A DNA stretch of 64,000 bases from Punica granatum. Lineage: Eukaryota > Streptophyta > Magnoliopsida > Myrtales > Lythraceae. The notes under the pieces were generated by a model. The model was not told where the DNA came from, ran no database searches, and was given only the letters and a program-made list of their open reading frames with translations. The translations under genes were made by a program, and so were the position numbers. The DNA lies in the NCBI RefSeq assembly GCF_007655135.1, contig NC_045128.1, forward strand, positions 7,068,001-7,132,000, given 5' to 3'. The stretch's first letter is position 1. Each line of letters opens with the position of its first letter. This document shows, piece after piece, positions 37,203 to 47,060 of the stretch.

Positions 37203-37867
37203 CTTTTATCCATATAATTATTTATGGAAACAATATATAAACATGTGAAACATTTGATTGCAAATTTAATATGCTTTTTGCATACACTGCAAGTATAAGC
37301 ATATACACTCTTCTGACGAGTTTTCAAAGTGGGAGAGAATGAGAGACAATGCTTATTGGCAATTTCATCATTAATCTATCAATTGCGTGCTTAAATGAAT
37401 CGAATTCCTGACCGTTCAGTTCTAGCTCGACATATAATGAATTATCGTCTTTCAACAAGCTGATATATTGTTGATAGTAGGCTCGACAAAAAAATTGGTT
37501 TTGGACGACCCACAAAAACGTCATCATAAATATGAAGGGACGACGTTACGGCATGGGTTGGCAAAGGGTTAACTTGTTGCAACTTTTCCACAAACATCGG
37601 CATCAGAGGACCTTTTGCTGACTCTTTTTCCCCAACTTTATGGTATGGATCGTTTAAAGCGTGTTTTAGGTGATGTTTATATATGGTCGTCCCAAGCCCA
37701 TTTTTTCGTGACTATTGTGGCTGACGTTTATATGGATTGTCTAAAGCACGTTTCTTGCAACGTTTACTTATGGGTCGCCCTAGACTCCACCACATTAAAC
37801 TTTTAGCAACGTTTATTTATGGATCGCCCTAAAAAAGTCTCCCTAAGCCGTTTTTATTGTAGTGAGT

Positions 37868-39828
37868 CAATGAATCTATGAGTCTTTAAGCTGTTCCATT
37901 CTTGACTTAACAAAATTCGGATCAAATTTGCAGCTGAATACATAAAGCTCGCAGATATTATATACTCAATTAATCCAATGTATGAGATGAGAAGTTCCAG
38001 ATAAGGTCGTTTTTTTCATTGATAGTGGTCGTGCTGGAAGATAACGGCCATACATACCGGACAGAATGGCCGTTTTATTTTTTATGCATAAATAAAACAG
38101 ACCACATAGCAAAATCATCTGTCATCTGTTCTGTTGAGTGAAAAATGGAAATGAATAAATAAATAAATGAAAAGTTGAGTAAAATAAAAGGGGCAAATAG
38201 AGAAGTCTCTGCCAGAACATGGCCACTTGCTCCTTGTTCAGTCATGGCATTTTCTCACCATTGATATGTCTCTTTGCTATGCTGTTCAATGCCCAGTCAT
38301 GGCTTTCCTTTTCTTCTCTTTGGAAGTAGTAAGAATTTATTCTCTCTTAATCGCGAGTACAAATTTTAAGGAAATGGCTCAAGACAATGGAAATTACAAG
38401 AACAAAAAAATATCAGAGGAATCATTGAAGCAACTACATACGAATGAAAGATTCATGGGAAAACATTACAGCAGATATGCACAGTTGCTCAGCCATGGCA
38501 TTTTAAAGTTTGTTGCTAATTCTTGCATAATTATCCTAATGCCTTACATTAATAAGCTGCCAGAAGCATGTCAATTTTCTCGAAGGTGGCTTCTTCAAAT
38601 TCAAGTTCTTAATATTGGAATATTAAATATAATAAACTGGTGAATTTGTCAGATATGACACTTGCCAATCTCAACCACACACATTTTTTAGGCTTATTAT
38701 ATATAAGAACGGATTTGTGTAGTCTATAAATATATATATAGTATGTGGCCCGAACCTTCTTTTTCTATTTCCCCTTTGGTTACAAGGGAAATTCTGCGGC
38801 CATGGGACTGGTGAGAACTAGCTCCTATAAAGTCTATTGTTTTCAGGTTGAGTATCATTACAGTAGATCCTCTATCTCAATAGTTGGAAGTAATAATCTG
38901 AGCTTTCTATCCTATCTAACTTTTTGCATATATGTTTACACGTTTATCAAGTTTGTATTTTACCGTAGTCACTTCATGGGTACATCTACTAGATCTATCT
39001 AGTCATGCCAAAATTTGATAACTCTCACACCAATGGGAGCAACCAAATCAATGAAGAGAAACAATCAAAAGGCATGTGTATTGCACCAACGTAGTGGCAA
39101 ATAACCACTTGACATATGAAAATTTGGTCCAAATCTAATTGATGACAAAAGGCCCCAAAGAAAAGGTCGTTAAAGACCTTTTTTTAGTTCAACTTTTTCA
39201 TCGTTCTTTTTCTCAACTAAAGGAGGAGGTTCAAAAATCAAGCAGGAAATGATAAAGGAAATCAAGGCCTCTCACTTACGAATGGAGAATGAGTGAGATT
39301 ATATGCTGAAATCGTTTTTCAAATTAATTCTTTGCAGTTGGGTGTAGAATTTTCTTGAATAGTTAATTAGCCGGAATAGTTTGCCATTGCAATTAATTCG
39401 CCCCTATTGTCCCGTTGCCCAGTACTCTATACATATGTAGTCAAGCTTTTTGCCAATTCATAATGTCCCTTGTCAGTCTGGTAGCCGTTGGATCCATTAT
39501 GTGATAATATAATATAGGGTACATCATCACGTCTCGTTATTGAGCTTTTTTTTTTCAATTAATAAATATTTTGGTGAAGATCCTGTGATTGAGCTTGTGC
39601 CATGGAATGATGGATCACTTCCCATTGGCTATGTATCGGTCCACTTGGCAATTTTTACTACTAATAGTAATACAATATGTATATTGTGGGACCCATCTGA
39701 TCAGAACTCCCACACTATGCACATGTGTCTTGCCCCTCTCTTGTCCATTCATCATATTTCCCCCGTCACACATCTTGAGCCTAGATCAACACATACATGC
39801 ATGTGTATGTATGTTTATGTGTGTGTGT
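37868..39828. other. AT-rich spacer upstream of the PR-1 gene
   Basis: No recognised gene. One stretch (38266-38643, plus strand) stays open for 125 codons in AT-rich sequence but shows no domain. A short 36-codon frame starting at 38219 has a hydrophobic core (IFSPLICLFAMLF) but no supporting signals. Both are left uncalled. Confidence 0.4.
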
Positions 39829-39836
39829 ATATATAC
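39829..39836 (+). promoter_or_regulatory. Candidate TATA box of the PR-1-like gene
   Basis: TATATATA about 85 bases upstream of the ATG at 39919, a usual spacing. The region also contains a TG repeat, so the match could be fortuitous. Confidence 0.4.
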
Positions 39837-39918
39837 ATATAACATTTCTCCCCCGATCTCTGTGCAACTGCAACCCCCTAAGAGTTAGGAAAGGAGCCCT
39901 AAAAAAAGAGAAAAAAGA

Positions 39919-40506
39919 ATGGAGCCACTGAATCCCTTTTCTCTCCATCCTTTCCTTCTCTTCTTCATCATCATTATGATCTCCATCACCCCTCCTAGAA
40001 CTCTTGCAACTCATCAAGAAGGAGCTGGCCCAAAGAACAAGACCGGGTCGATGACCGAGCAACTCCTCGCCCATGTGGTCTCCGAGTCGCTGCAATTCCT
40101 CTACGCGCACAACATCGTGAGGCAGTCCAAGTCCGAGCCACCGCTCACGTGGGACTACAATCTTGAGAAGTACGCCCGGTGGTGGGCGGGTCAGAGGAGA
40201 CACGACTGTGAGCTCATCCACTCGTTTCCTGAAGGCGAGTTCACCCTTGGGGAGAACATTTTCTGGGGTGGCGGGTCGGCTTGGACGCCTGGGGACGCGG
40301 TGAAACTGTGGGTGAGTGAGGAGAAGTACTATGACTACAACAGCAACACGTGCGAGGAGGGTCAGGTGTGTGGGCATTACACACAGATCGTGTGGAAGGA
40401 CACGAGGAAGCTCGGGTGCGCCCGGGTAGTGTGCGATAACAGGGACGTCTTCATTACCTGTAACTATTATCCGCCGGGGAACTATGAAGGCGACCGTCCA
40501 TATTAA
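39919..40506 (+). CDS. PR-1-like secreted CAP-superfamily protein
   Basis: Intronless gene for a 195-residue pathogenesis-related 1 type protein. PR-1 proteins are secreted to the apoplast and bind sterols; many are induced by pathogens. Residues 1-30 form a signal peptide (MEPLNPFSLHPFLLFFIIIM and following, likely cut after TLA). The CAP domain runs from about 50 to the end. Conserved cavity residues are visible: His64, His101, Glu112 in GENIFWG and His153 in GHYTQIVW. Six cysteines in the mature part (97, 145, 151, 167, 172, 181) match the three disulfides of the family. The C-terminus is CNYYPPGNYEGDRPY, which fits the CNYxPxGNxxxxPY consensus of PR-1 proteins that release an 11-residue CAPE signalling peptide (185-195 here). 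High local GC marks the coding region. A long frame on the other strand is a shadow. Confidence 0.95.
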   Translation: MEPLNPFSLHPFLLFFIIIMISITPPRTLATHQEGAGPKNKTGSMTEQLLAHVVSESLQFLYAHNIVRQSKSEPPLTWDYNLEKYARWWAGQRRHDCELIHSFPEGEFTLGENIFWGGGSAWTPGDAVKLWVSEEKYYDYNSNTCEEGQVCGHYTQIVWKDTRKLGCARVVCDNRDVFITCNYYPPGNYEGDRPY

Positions 40507-41680
40507 CAATGGCTCGCTATAGATTATATCCATTGGCCTATATATATCAGAACGACTATATATACTTCGCGTATGAAGTTCTTATAACAATTACTTTTGG
40601 CTGGCGCATTGTGGCACTTAAGATAGTATGTATAGTATGATATCTCATTGTCATGTGAGATTTGTAAGAGATCTAACACGATATATATGTATAAGAAAAT
40701 GTGCTTTGTTATATATATATATATATATTTATTTATTTATATCCATGCATTTGCCAGTTTATGCATCTACGATATGTTGGGTCTCGATGGGCTAGAGAGT
40801 AGGTGGTGGGCGGTGAACGAAATTAATTATTTTCTACAATATAAAAGGTAGAAGATATTCCATAAGAGGAAATATGATGAAAAATCTGAGCAGTTTTAAA
40901 AAATAGAAAAAATAGAAAAAAACCAGTAACTACTGACAGAAAGGTCAGGAAGTCGAAAAATCAGTTTTGCTTAATATGTCTCGTTTTTCTTTTTCTTTTT
41001 CTTTTTGCTTTTTTACTACGTACTTGGGTCTTCTTTGGGGAAAATATATATATGTATACATATATATGAGTACAAGTTACTAATGAGTAATGAAGAATAT
41101 CCACTGTTACTTGCAAATGCGAGCAACCTCTTCTATCGTCTAATCGAGCTGGTTATTTTTTCGGTCAGATCACAAGATATATTCAAATTATCTGGTTGAG
41201 ACTAATTCCCGATCGATATCTTGCTTATCATAACTAGGGAGTGTATTCCATGGGTTTCAATAGCTCGTATTGCACGTAATTCGTGCCCACTAACGGTGCA
41301 ATATACCTCGTGTTTTATTGCACCGGCATCTTAGTCATATGCAATAAACATTGGGGTGGCCAGAAAAATAATGTGATCGCGGTGCAATTACTGAAAATAA
41401 TTTTGGGATCTAAAGACATTGTAATGATAAACGAGATCAGGTATTGCAGTTTGAAGACACCAAAACGATAAATGAGATCATAATTACACGTATTTTTGCA
41501 TGATTCGTTTGAACTAATTTAACTCCTTCGTCGATCGTCAACCTCTTGTCTCCTACGAAAGCGGTAACATCAGTTTGGTGTGGTAGCCACAAATATGAGA
41601 CATTTTGCCTTTGTCATTGCATCTCTTTTCTTCCTACAAACCCTTCTACATCTCCCTCTCAAAGCTCGAGATCAATCGTC
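40507..41680. other. Spacer between the PR-1-like and UGT genes
   Basis: AT-rich, with TA-rich microsatellites near 40710-40730 and 41045-41065. About 41250-41400 contains repeated GTGCAATA and ATTGCACC words in both orientations, possibly a decayed MITE. No gene seen. Confidence 0.4.
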
Positions 41681-43465
41681 ATGTCCGGATCTCGCAAACA
41701 CATAATAGTCTTCGCGTTCCCATTCGCAAGCCACCCGGCCCCGCTCCTGGCCCTCGTGAGGCGGATATCTGCCTCAGCACCCACTGCAGTGTTCTCATTC
41801 TTCAGCACGGAGAAATCCAATGCTGAGAACTTCCCCAAGGACAACCCTTTGGGGTACGAGAGCATAAAGGCATGCAGCGTCGATGATGGCCTTCCGCCTG
41901 GGTTCATGCCCTCGGGGAACCCGGTTGAGCCGGTCCAGTTGTTCCTGAAGGCTGTGCCCTGTAACTTCTATAAGGCTGTCAAGGCAGCCGAAGAGGCGGT
42001 TGGAATCAAGGTAAGCTGCCTGCTGACAGATGCGTTTTTTGGGTTCGGGGCAGATATGGCCCGTGAAATGGGGGTCCCATGGGTCCCAGTGTGGTTCTCA
42101 GGGGATCGACCATTACTCGCCCATATAAACACGGATCTCATCCGGAAAACTTTTGGATCTGGAGGTGAGCAGCAGAAGTTAATTTTGGCAGTTCGAATGA
42201 GTCATTATATACCCGAGATCAGTGATTAGTGCTGGTTAACATAATTTCGGATGCTTACTTATTACTGTCACATGCGTGCATGAGGATCATCAATATGGTG
42301 TGGTTTGCAGAAATCTATAGCTCATTTTACATGTCGGGCGGGATTCGTTTTTGGGTTTCAAACGAGGCCTATAAGCCAATATAGTTGCTTTCAATCGTAA
42401 TACTTCAAATGCAATCTAAAGATATATACAACATAAATGGTTACTATAAGCAATAAATAATTCGTACATTCAATTCGAATTTCTATTTTGATAAAAAAAA
42501 AATTTCCCTTTTCTGATCAATTTTTGATATCCTTACCAAGATGTCCTTATGAAATAGAATCTGTGGAAGCAATGAATTGTGTATGTATGTTTCTTGCAGA
42601 TTTCGAAGGCAAGAACCTTGAATTTATCCCAGGCTTCGAATCAGTTCGTGCAATGGACCTGCCACAAGATATCATTGAACCGAATCCAAACTCCGAGTTC
42701 TCCGTCATGATCGATAAAATGGCTGCAACTCTCTCGCAGGCGACTGCAATCGCCATCAACTCCGTTGAGGAGTTGGACCCTCTCATAGTGAAGCAACTCC
42801 GCTCTCATCTTCAGAAGGTCCTAAGCATTGGTCCCATCACCCCATCGTGCCCAATGACGCCGTTCCCCGACAGCTATGGGTGTATCCCATGGCTGGACGA
42901 GCAGAAGCCAGCCTCAGTCGTGTATATTAGCTTCGGGAGTGTGATAACTCCGCCACCCCATGAGCTAACTGCGCTCTCAGAAGCCTTGGAGGAAATCGGC
43001 GTCCCGTTCCTGTGGTCGTTCCGGGGCAATGCAGAAGAGAAACTCCCTCAGGATTTTGTGAGGAGGACTAGGGAGAGCTCAAAGTCGAAGATTGTGTCTT
43101 GGGCACCGCAGCTCGATGTCCTGAGGCACAAGGCGGTCGCAGCATTCCTGACGCAATGTGGTTGGAACTCTCTGCTGGAGAGTTTCATCGGTGGGGTACC
43201 GACGATCATGAGGCCTTTCTTCGGGGATCAACAGCTAAATAGATTGTCCATTGAAACCTTATGGCGTGCAGGGGTCGGCCTTGAGAGAGGCGTGATCACT
43301 AAAACCGGGACCATTGCTGCGCTAAAGAGGGTTTTGTTCACTGAGGACGGGGTGCAAATGAGGCAACGAGCCAGTGAGTTGAACGGACTTGTCATGAGGG
43401 CCGTCGAGACCAGTGGTAGCTCTACCAAGAATTTCGAGTCTCTGGTTGACATTGTAACAAAATAA
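41681..43465 (+). CDS. UGT78-type flavonoid/anthocyanidin 3-O-glycosyltransferase
   Basis: Family-1 UDP-glycosyltransferase; relatives transfer sugar from UDP-glucose to the 3-OH of anthocyanidins or flavonols in the cytosol. Exons 41681-42164 and 42600-43465 (435-bp phase-1 intron) give 449 residues, the normal length. The catalytic His18 (FPFASHPAPLL) and its partner Asp117 (LLTDAFF) are present. The donor-binding PSPG box spans 329-372 and ends FFGDQ, Gln372 being the glucose-type last residue. At its position 19 this protein has Gln347 (FLTQCGWNS) instead of the nearly invariant His that contacts the UDP phosphate. The acceptor/donor region WFSGD replaces the WTAG seen in grape VvGT1. The rest of the frame is intact and codon use is normal, so this is either a diverged enzyme or one with reduced activity. 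The substrate is inferred from family phrases (SFGSVITPPP, RPFFGDQ). The start was chosen at MSGSRKHIIVFAFPF; upstream in-frame sequence lacks conservation. Confidence 0.9.
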
Positions 43466-44039
43466 ACGACTCCTATTCCTATACACTATTTACACGTACG
43501 TCCTTAATTCATTAGTAATATGAATGATATGATCGGTTGAAAGTCTAACGGGAGTTCGGCGAACTTATTGTGATTGATTATAGTTGATCAAGGAAACTTT
43601 TAGGCGAAGCTTGAAAGTTTAATGTACGTCGGACATATAAGAGATGCCCCCGTCTAGAACTTGTTTTTATTGTCCCCTGTGATCTATTATACCTATATTG
43701 GTTGTGTACAACATTTGATAGTTTTAAATTGTTGTTATCCATATATACTGAGCTATTATAATGGGTGATAAATAACTATTAGCCATTCAACTAAAAAATA
43801 TATACATATTTCCCGAGGAAAGGGAAAGAGGTCTGAATGGATCGCTGGCACAGCAATAGATAATCAAAGGAACACACCAGCCAAAATAAGTAATTACCAG
43901 AACACATAGTAGAACTGAATAAGATAATCCATAGGATGAAAAACACTATTTCATTCTAATTTAGGCATATCGATCGATATAGGTAACTATGACATTCATA
44001 ATTTGCCCCAATTATTCGTGATCGCCTTCATGAATTTCT
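43466..44039. other. Intergenic sequence between UGT and micropeptide gene
   Basis: Convergent 3' flanks of the UGT (plus) and the micropeptide gene (minus). AATAAT-type words lie on both strands. No gene seen. Confidence 0.45.
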
Positions 44040-44171
44040 TCAAATGCATAAAGCGGCCGGTGCTGCAACAAGGGTCACTAAAAGAGAAACTGCGCCAGCG
44101 ACTGCACCCACAACGTTGATCCCCCTAACAATCCATTTAAGAGCAGTCACGACGAAGGACCACCAAGCCAT
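44040..44171 (-). CDS. Probable micropeptide gene, 43 residues, hydrophobic
   Basis: The minus-strand ATG at 44171 opens a 43-codon frame: MAWWSFVVTALKWIVRGINV, then VGAVAGAVSLLVTLVAAPAA and LCI, with a TGA at 44040-44042. The second half is a glycine/alanine/valine-rich hydrophobic stretch able to span a membrane; the first half is Trp-rich with three basic residues and could be an amphipathic helix. I do not know the family. Support for a real gene: a textbook TATA box (CTATAAATAG) 116 bases upstream, a CT-rich leader, and local GC content well above the flanks. Against: it is short, and no second exon or homologue can be tested here. It could act as a small membrane or secreted peptide; that is inference only. 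Confidence 0.5.
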   Translation of the reverse strand: MAWWSFVVTALKWIVRGINVVGAVAGAVSLLVTLVAAPAALCI

Positions 44172-44286
44172 TATATGGGAGAGAGGGGAGAGAGACCTAA
44201 CAGGAAACGATGTTGTGTGCAGCTCTAACTTGAGTTTGAATAAATGTACAAGACTGCATCTATTGGAAGTTGGAACCTCCTTTGGC

Positions 44287-44296
44287 CTATTTATAG
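44287..44296 (-). promoter_or_regulatory. TATA box for the micropeptide gene
   Basis: CTATAAATAG on the minus strand, a perfect plant TATA consensus, followed 3' by a CT-rich leader (CTCTCTCCCCTCTCTCCC) just before the ATG at 44171. Confidence 0.6.
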
Positions 44297-45349
44297 TAGC
44301 TGGAGAGGGGCTAATCAGTAAATATATTGTTTCTTTTAACGATTAATAATGTTGTCGATGACTTCAATTACATGTGCATGAATCTCAGAGGGCATTCATC
44401 GAAGAAGGAGGAGATATAACGATATCCATGCATCCGATTGCATGCGTGCGTGTCTCTGGAAATGTCTTGAATGAGTCCTCTCAGTACCTTAAATTGATTA
44501 GGCTCGCATGAAGTCCTCTTGGTAATCTAATTAATTAGTAAATACCATGGGAAATTGATTAGGCTGGCATTATAACACAGAGGTAGACTCATGGTCTAAT
44601 AAAAAGGAAATGAGAGAATGAAAGAAAGTGTAGCGTAATGACGTACGTTATTTGGTAATTAATCAAGAGATTTGACAATCGATATTCGTGATCGGACTAC
44701 TTGTATCTCTTTATTAGTTATTAAAAATTACATATTTTCGTTATACTAGACTCATGTACTTCACTTATAACCGAAAATAGAAAAGAAGTAAGAGAAGTTC
44801 AAGTGCCACTGTCAACGTTAGAACCTGAAGTATTAATTCCCAGAGACGACAAGAGGCTGTATTACTTTATCAATTTGGAAAAAGTCTTCTATGTAATGGG
44901 TATATCACGTGGCAATGTCAAAAGCTAATAAAGTTTTATCATTTTGGTTTTTAGTATGTAAACAAAAATTTTAAAAAACCCATTGTTGACAAAAACAATC
45001 AATTGTTAATAAAAATAATATTTTTTATGTATCTTGTGACATAATCCTAGGTGATGTATTCATTACAAGACCTTCTTATGTTTGGGGTACAACAGGTTTT
45101 TTGTTAATTGTAAGGAAATATATTGCAGAGGTTGTATTTGGTATTATAATCCCACCTATAGATCTAGTATATTTTATGTGAGGAATTAATGGACGTACGA
45201 GCACGGGTTCGTCCCGACTTCCCCTAAATCCGTTAAGTATACAATCTCTCTTGGGATAATAATGATCCCATACAGTTTCCAAGCTCTAACTTCAAATTAG
45301 TTAATCTCCTAGTCATGTTCACCGTTCTCCATTATTAGATTTTTCTTTT
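44297..45349. other. Intergenic sequence
   Basis: No gene recognised. About 44690-44770 shows a repeat phrase (CTCTTTATTAGTTATTAAAA ... AGACTCATGTACTTC) also seen near 10280, 15060 and 49790, a second short dispersed family. Confidence 0.4.
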
Positions 45350-45540
45350 TTTTTTGTGCCAATTATAGTATCCAAAAACTCAATTTGGTCTTGACTAATT
45401 CAATCGAGCTAGGTCAATCCCTTAAGGAGTAAATTTCTCCCAATGTGAATTTTCTTTATTCACAATGACTCAAATCCGAAACCTTACTTAAACAGAATAA
45501 GAGCCGAACTATTTGAACTAACTCACATTGGTGGGTCTCA
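45350..45540 (-). repeat. SINE-like dispersed repeat, minus-strand copy
   Basis: CTAATTCAATCGAGCTAGGT, then AATGACTCAAATCCGAAACC (B-box-like on the minus strand), then CCGAACTATTTGAACTAACT, in the same order as the 14.1 and 54.6 kb copies. Confidence 0.6.
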
Positions 45541-45719
45541 AAATATTATTGATCTTTTAGTAGCCAACACATGGGTGGATTATTGAATATTATTGCATTA
45601 GCCTATCGACCGACTCTTAATATTATTTGTTAATTTTATATAAAGAATCAAGCCTATGACTTTCAGTCCTTGAAATTTCACTCGGAAAAGAATTGGGATT
45701 AGGGTCCTAGAGGTTGAGA

Positions 45720-45899
45720 GTACGCTTGGTTTCAGAGTTAAAGTAACTTTGATTTTGATTTTGATTTTGATTGTGAAAAAAGACAAATGAGATTGTATTA
45801 TAAATTTGACTTGGGAAACGTGTGTTTTTGTTGTGTAGCGGGTAGAGTTAAAATCAAAATCATGGTTCTAAAATCAAACTCTGAAATCAAACAGACCCT
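45720..45899. mobile_element. Short MITE-like fold-back element
   Basis: Left end CGCTTGGTTTCAGAGTTAAA pairs with the right end AAACTCTGAAATCAAACAGA read on the other strand. Internal inverted blocks TTTGATTTTGATTTTGATT and TTAAAATCAAAATCATGG extend the fold-back. About 180 bp, non-coding. Ends of the GGGTCTGTTTG type are common in hAT-like MITEs. Target duplication not resolved. Confidence 0.55.
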
Positions 45900-46283
45900 C
45901 AATCATTCGACTAATACTGGACATATATGGCTGGCTTATGTCACGGGCAAGATGCCCATAATACTGATATAACGTTATTGTTAAAGATGAGATATATCAA
46001 CATCCGTTTATTGTGGAAAGCAATAATTATTACGAAATAATCACATAAAATGTATCTTATTATGTGTATCTTAGGGAAATGGAGGCACGTGTATGATATT
46101 TTTCCACCATTATAAATTGTGTTAATGGTGAATCGAGACTTATTGCAGGTTTGGATCGAGAACGTTCTCGATCAACATATAATGGCCGGTACCCTTATAA
46201 ATTATTATGTTTTTATTTATGATGCTAACTTTGCAGCACCATCTCTATAAATATAGCTAAATTTTTGTTTGATGATTTATTTA

Positions 46284-46670
46284 AGGATTAATCACCTAGA
46301 AAATCACGACTTTTACACTTTTTTTTAAATATAGTATGATTTTTGAAAAAGCACAAAAATGCACGATCTTTGCATTTTTTCCTAAATATAGTACGACCCT
46401 TATAGAGTATCATAGAAATGCACGACTTTTTAAGTGCTAGAATAGTAGCTAAACCATAAAGTCGTGCCTTTCTGTGTTATTATATAAAGTTCATGTTATA
46501 TTTAGAAAAAAATGCAAAAGTCGTATATTTTTATTCTACTCTCCAAATGTCGTGCTGTATTTAGAAAAAAAAAGTGTAAATTTTGCATTTTTCTGTACTA
46601 TTTTTTAAAAGTCGTGTTATATTTAGAAAAAAAATACAAATATCATACTTTTTTTTAGATGATTAATCCT
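46284..46670. mobile_element. MITE with TTATTTA target duplication and internal repeats
   Basis: Terminal inverted repeats AGGATTAATCACCTAGAAAA and AGGATTAATCATCTAAAAAA (right end on the minus strand). The 7 bp TTATTTA occur directly outside both ends (46277-46283 and 46671-46677). The interior is built of direct and inverted copies of a unit containing GCACGA, CTTTTGCATTTTT and AAATATAGTA, so most of the element can fold on itself. Non-coding, 387 bp. Confidence 0.75.
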
Positions 46671-46677
46671 TTATTTA

Positions 46678-47060
46678 ATTGTGGAGATATGTACTATATT
46701 TTTCATTCTTGTATAGACGATAGGTAGTCTACCGAGGCTGAACTATTTTATGTTTTAGTGGGAATATATGCACATATTATTATACATATGTTTATAATTT
46801 TAAAAAGCCACATTAATTTAATAACTGAACTTATGCTATTCACATAAATTTACATAACCTGGCAAATATATGAGTCCCCACCTTCTCTAAAATTAACTAT
46901 TGCTGCACGCCAAAACCATGTGCGCAAACACCAAATTATTTGCCACTTGAACTAACCCTCAATGCGGCATCCAAATTAATTTGGTGTTAATTTGAACGAT
47001 TAGTCTAGGGAAGAATCTCAAGCCTTCGAGACGAACTTTCTTCGGGTCTTTGACGTACGT
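46678..47060. other. 3' flank of the MYB gene
   Basis: AT-rich sequence, probably including the MYB 3' UTR near 47000-47060. Nothing else seen. Confidence 0.45.

Larger units (their letters stand above)
33437..37864 (-). mobile_element. CACTA (En/Spm, CMC) DNA transposon with captured host gene piece
   Basis: The right end, read on the minus strand, begins CACTACAATAAAAACGG. The left end reads AACTACAATTAAAAGGG, the same terminus with one change in CACTA. AGT flanks both ends (33434-33436 and 37865-37867), the 3-bp duplication typical of the superfamily. Subterminal repeats of the form GACGTTTATATGGGTCGCCC recur in both orientations at about 33480-33780 and 37480-37830. A further unit lies internally near 35415-35445, which may mark a rearrangement. 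Protein remnants on the minus strand are a transposase-associated domain, a TNP2 fragment, a DUF4216 piece and a coiled-coil segment. A RanBPM-like exon lies between the last two. Most of TNP2 is missing and stops are frequent, so the copy is non-autonomous. Confidence 0.9.

Noticed and set aside
38219..38643. Short hydrophobic frame at 38219 and a 125-codon frame at 38266
   Set aside because: The two overlap in different frames, show no domain and no TATA or splice evidence. A shared TCAG(T/C)CATGGCATTTT phrase at 38230 and 38489 is noted but does not make a gene.
39781..40533. 250-codon open frame on the minus strand
   Set aside because: It is antisense to the PR-1-like gene and exists because of that gene's GC-rich codons. 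The plus strand has signal peptide, CAP motifs and cysteines; the minus strand has no domain.
41546..41680. N-terminal extension of the UGT frame upstream of 41681
   Set aside because: In-frame codons exist, but family members start at the short stretch before the HIIVFAFPF strand, and the upstream part looks like leader sequence.
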